Source: Chromera velia
Taxonomy: Eukaryota; Sar; Chromeraceae
Length of the DNA: 34,099 nucleotides
Direction of reading: 5' to 3'
NCBI GenBank assembly: GCA_018398765.1
Contig: JAHBMJ010000424.1
Span: 1 to 34,099, forward strand
The notes under the pieces are model-generated. The model saw only the letters and a program-made list of their open reading frames with translations. It ran no database searches and was not told where the DNA came from. This document shows, one piece after another, positions 31,698-34,099 of the stretch (positions are counted from its first letter, which is position 1; every line of letters begins with the position of its first letter). The translations under genes were made by a program, and so were the position numbers.

Positions 31698-32007
31698 CTA
31701 GCGCTCGCACTTATTACAATGATGCGGGACATGGTTTAATGGTTTCGGCTTGCATGGCTAAGGTTAGCTTAGGTTAATTGCGCTGCATAGTTTGCATTAG
31801 TTTGCCTATGAGTTTGTGCATAGTTGTACGTTTTCTCGTGGGGTCATGTATGTAGGCTTTGTTCATGCATGCATGTGCGCATGCAGTCCACGCAACCCGC
31901 AACGGTCATGATCGATGCTGTGCCCTGACGTATGTACAATCATGTACATCAGTTTTGTACTGTTACATAAAGTTAAATATGTAACAATTACCCCTGACCC
32001 CCCTTTT

Positions 32008-32029
32008 GTTACACACAAAAGTGTGTAAC
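32008..32029. repeat. perfect 9-bp stem hairpin
   Basis: GTTACACAC and GTGTGTAAC enclose AAAA. TGTAACAATTA occurs just upstream (31980–31990) and TGTAACAATTAG overlaps the right arm. This could be a transcription or replication hairpin or a transposon relic; there is no adjacent gene. Confidence 0.6.
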
Positions 32030-32213
32030 AATTAGTGTGCAATAATTCTAGATAAATCCACCGTCTCTCTCATGGCACCCCCCCTGCTCCTGTGTCTATT
32101 TTTTTTACCCCTGCCTCCAGTGCTCAAAAGTACTTAAAAGTTCTCCCTGCTGCGTTGCTGACGACACTATCCCTAATGAATTGGGAGTTGAATTGGGCGT
32201 CAAATTTGTAGTA

Positions 32214-32473
32214 CTACCAATTTTTTGCCGCCAGTAACTCCCAATTTTGAAAAATTGGTACCTAGTCTAGTGAAAGAAGTACATAGAGTTTGAAGCTAAA
32301 ATTTTGTGTACGGGCTAGACAGGGGCTCACTAGTCTCTAGCCGTAGTCATTAGACTCTAATTCATTACTAAGAACAAATTCTATGAACACTTAGAGTCTG
32401 ACTCACCTAAAAATTGGGAGTTACCAATTTTTAAATAGGAATTTTTTAGGACTGCCAAAAAAAAAATTGGTAG
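32214..32473. mobile_element. 260-bp MITE with TA target duplication
   Basis: The terminal inverted repeats CTACCAATTTTTT (32214–32226) and AAAAAATTGGTAG (32461–32473) are flanked by TA on both sides (32212–32213 and 32474–32475). Inside, TAACTCCCAATTTT (from 32231) and AAAATTGGGAGTTA (ending at 32424) form a second inverted pair. TA duplications and this size suit a Tc1/mariner-type (Stowaway-like) MITE; the superfamily is inferred from the duplication alone. No coding capacity. Confidence 0.6.
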
Positions 32474-32781
32474 TACAAAAAAAAAGGGGGGGGACTCAAC
32501 TTGAAACTTTTGTTTTGTGTGTTATAGTGCACCGCTAACGCAATGTAAAACGGATAGTGGATAGCTCTACACAAGCTGCATGCACCAGTACAAAAAACAG
32601 AGTGAAAATCGATCTAATTGACCATGTAAGCCTACCAGAATTCATAATCCCTCCATATGCTGGACAGTGGCTGCTGATCTTTGTTTAGATCATGCCCCTC
32701 TCTTCCGAATATCTCCCACTTAGTGGTTCCCAAACGCCTCAAATGGAGATTATATTCCTTCTTCTTCTCCTTTGACAGATT

Positions 32782-34099
32782 TTGGGGGGGGACAACATGG
32801 GACCACTGCACCTTGCATGTGCAGACGCAAAATGGGGGAACACGATTCTTGGCAATAATGTAGATAGAGAAGCAAGGCAGAACCCATGGCAGTTTACATA
32901 TAGAAAGAAAGCAGGAACATGCGATGCCATCTTTCTTCTTTTGACAATGTTTATGATTGCCTACCATCTCTCAGTGATTGTGGCTCTCGTTGATTTCACT
33001 CGAGCTTTTAACGAAGTCAGGCATAGCAAGCTTGAGCAGCAACTGAGAGAGGTAGGGGTTTCAGAGGAGTTAATCTGATGGGCCCTGGCATCGCTCAAGA
33101 AAGTAAGAGCAAGAGTGAAAAGGACAGGAAAGTGGTATCCAGAACAGATAGGGATGAAACAAGGGAGGTCCAGTGGGCCCACTTTTTTCAAAAGATACGT
33201 ACACGACCTGTCAGAGAGAGTAAGAAAGGAAGGGAAGGCTTGGAGAAAGAGAATAGGAGAACAGGGAGAAAGACTGAAAGTACTGGTCGGAAAGGATGGG
33301 AGGTGGGTGGATTTTTTTTCCGTATTATTTGCAGACGATACGACTTTGCTCGATACAACAGACAGAGAATTGAACAAACTGCTGGAGGGATTGAGGAAGT
33401 ACGCAGAGCCGCTTCGTCTCCTCTTTTCTGACAAATCGAGAGTACTGAGGTTTGGAAGGCAAAGGCAGACAGAAGAGATCAGAATAGGCAGCATGGTACT
33501 GAAAGAAGAGAAAGCACAGCAATTTTTGGGTCTGGTTCTTCCCTTAAACTGCGACTTGGATGTAATAATGGCAGACAGAGCAGTGGGAGCAGAGAAATGC
33601 ATGCAAGGATTGATAGGAGAGTTAGCCAGAGAGCCAGCTGTGCCACCTGCAGAATGTTTTCATTTGTTTAATCAGATGGTGCATGCAGTGTGGATGTATG
33701 GATACGAGATACACCCATGTACAGACAAGGCCTGTGCAGAATTCGACGAAAAACAAAGACGCTTTGTCAGGTGGGTCTTGGGGCTAAGGAAGACAGAAAG
33801 CGCAGACACTACATTGATGGAGGGGGGGATGTTTCCAATTGACATTGAAGTGGCAGAGAGGACGATCAGATGGGTAAGAAAGGCACTAAAAGAAAGGAAG
33901 AAGGAGGCGATTGGGCAGGCTGTCATTCATTGTTTGAGAGGAAGAGTGGAGGATGAACTGAAGAGGGGAAGAAGAACAGAGTTGCATCCCTTTCACTTCT
34001 TTCTGCACTTAAAAAAATACACACAGACACTATTCACAGAGAGAGGCCTTCATCCTTTTTCAAAAGAGAAGCTTGCAGGCCAGCCAGGAGAGATAGGGA
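32782..34099 (+). pseudogene. non-LTR retrotransposon reverse transcriptase, 5'-truncated, with one in-frame stop
   Basis: One plus frame carries the ordered blocks of a LINE-type reverse transcriptase: FTYRKKAGTCDAIFLL, VALVDFTRAFNEV (32980–33018, first catalytic Asp), GMKQG (33151–33165), LFADDTTLL with the FADD catalytic pair (33328–33339), DKSRVLRFG and QQFLGLVLP. A C-terminal connection region follows with WMYGYEIH and FDEKQRRFVRWVLGLRK. A TGA interrupts the frame at 33076–33078, between the first and second Asp blocks; otherwise it is open to the window end for another 340 codons. The N-terminal part, including any endonuclease, is absent, which suits 5' truncation on insertion. The 3' end lies outside the window. 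Enzyme activity is unlikely from this copy unless the stop is bypassed. Confidence 0.85.

Larger units (their letters stand above)
30706..32207. other. AT-rich intergenic DNA with small foldbacks
   Basis: No gene is supported. It includes the (ACTC)n array and two small inverted-repeat structures listed separately. Confidence 0.45.

Overview
The window looks like nuclear DNA of a unicellular eukaryote. Coding segments are GC-rich and intron-split, with GT–AG introns from about 45 to 590 nt. They are separated by AT-rich stretches and by very long di- and tetranucleotide repeats. Proteins carry Pro/Gln/Gly-rich low-complexity tracts, and transposon remnants are common. Nothing is bacterial: there are no operons and no ribosome binding sites. 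A protist or alga, perhaps an alveolate of chromerid type, would fit, but the sequence does not prove a taxon. The well-supported genes end in TGA and read with the standard code.

Layout. (1) 1–525: 3' end of a plus-strand gene whose last exon resembles the C-terminal strand of a Hint/Vint (intein-like) domain. (2) 526–2788: AT-rich, no gene seen. (3) 2789–3616: one or two minus-strand coding pieces of unknown family. (4) 4300–5530: an imperfect inverted-repeat region with paired GGTTC/GAACC palindromes, enclosing an exon with a BED-like zinc-finger pattern. (5) 5663–8788: an unrecognised minus-strand gene with six inferred short introns. A 982-bp DNA transposon with an exact 8-bp target duplication has inserted into its last exon, and a second foldback element is nested inside that transposon. 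(6) 9.3–12.6 kb: CT-rich satellite and intergenic DNA. (7) 12644–14314 (minus): an endonuclease/exonuclease/phosphatase (CCR4/Angel/nocturnin-type) protein. This is the most secure functional call. (8) 14.4–21 kb: foldbacks, an AT-rich island and microsatellite-rich spacer with a 130-N assembly gap. (9) 21099–28930 (minus): a four-exon gene predicted to encode about 2,244 residues, extremely rich in Pro/Gln/Gly and carrying seven PPxY motifs. It is probably a scaffold for WW-domain proteins. (10) 29–32.5 kb: a 33-bp minisatellite, two long tetranucleotide arrays, small hairpins and a 260-bp TA-flanked MITE. (11) 32782 to the window end: a 5'-truncated non-LTR retrotransposon reverse transcriptase with one in-frame TGA.

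No shared pathway links the genes. The EEP nuclease probably acts on RNA tails or related substrates, and the PPxY protein may act as an adaptor. The most unusual part is 4.3–8.9 kb. There, nested foldback elements sit in or beside coding exons, and several in-frame stops each fall inside a GT...AG segment that can be removed without breaking the frame. These are either very short introns or marks of decay, and RNA data would decide.
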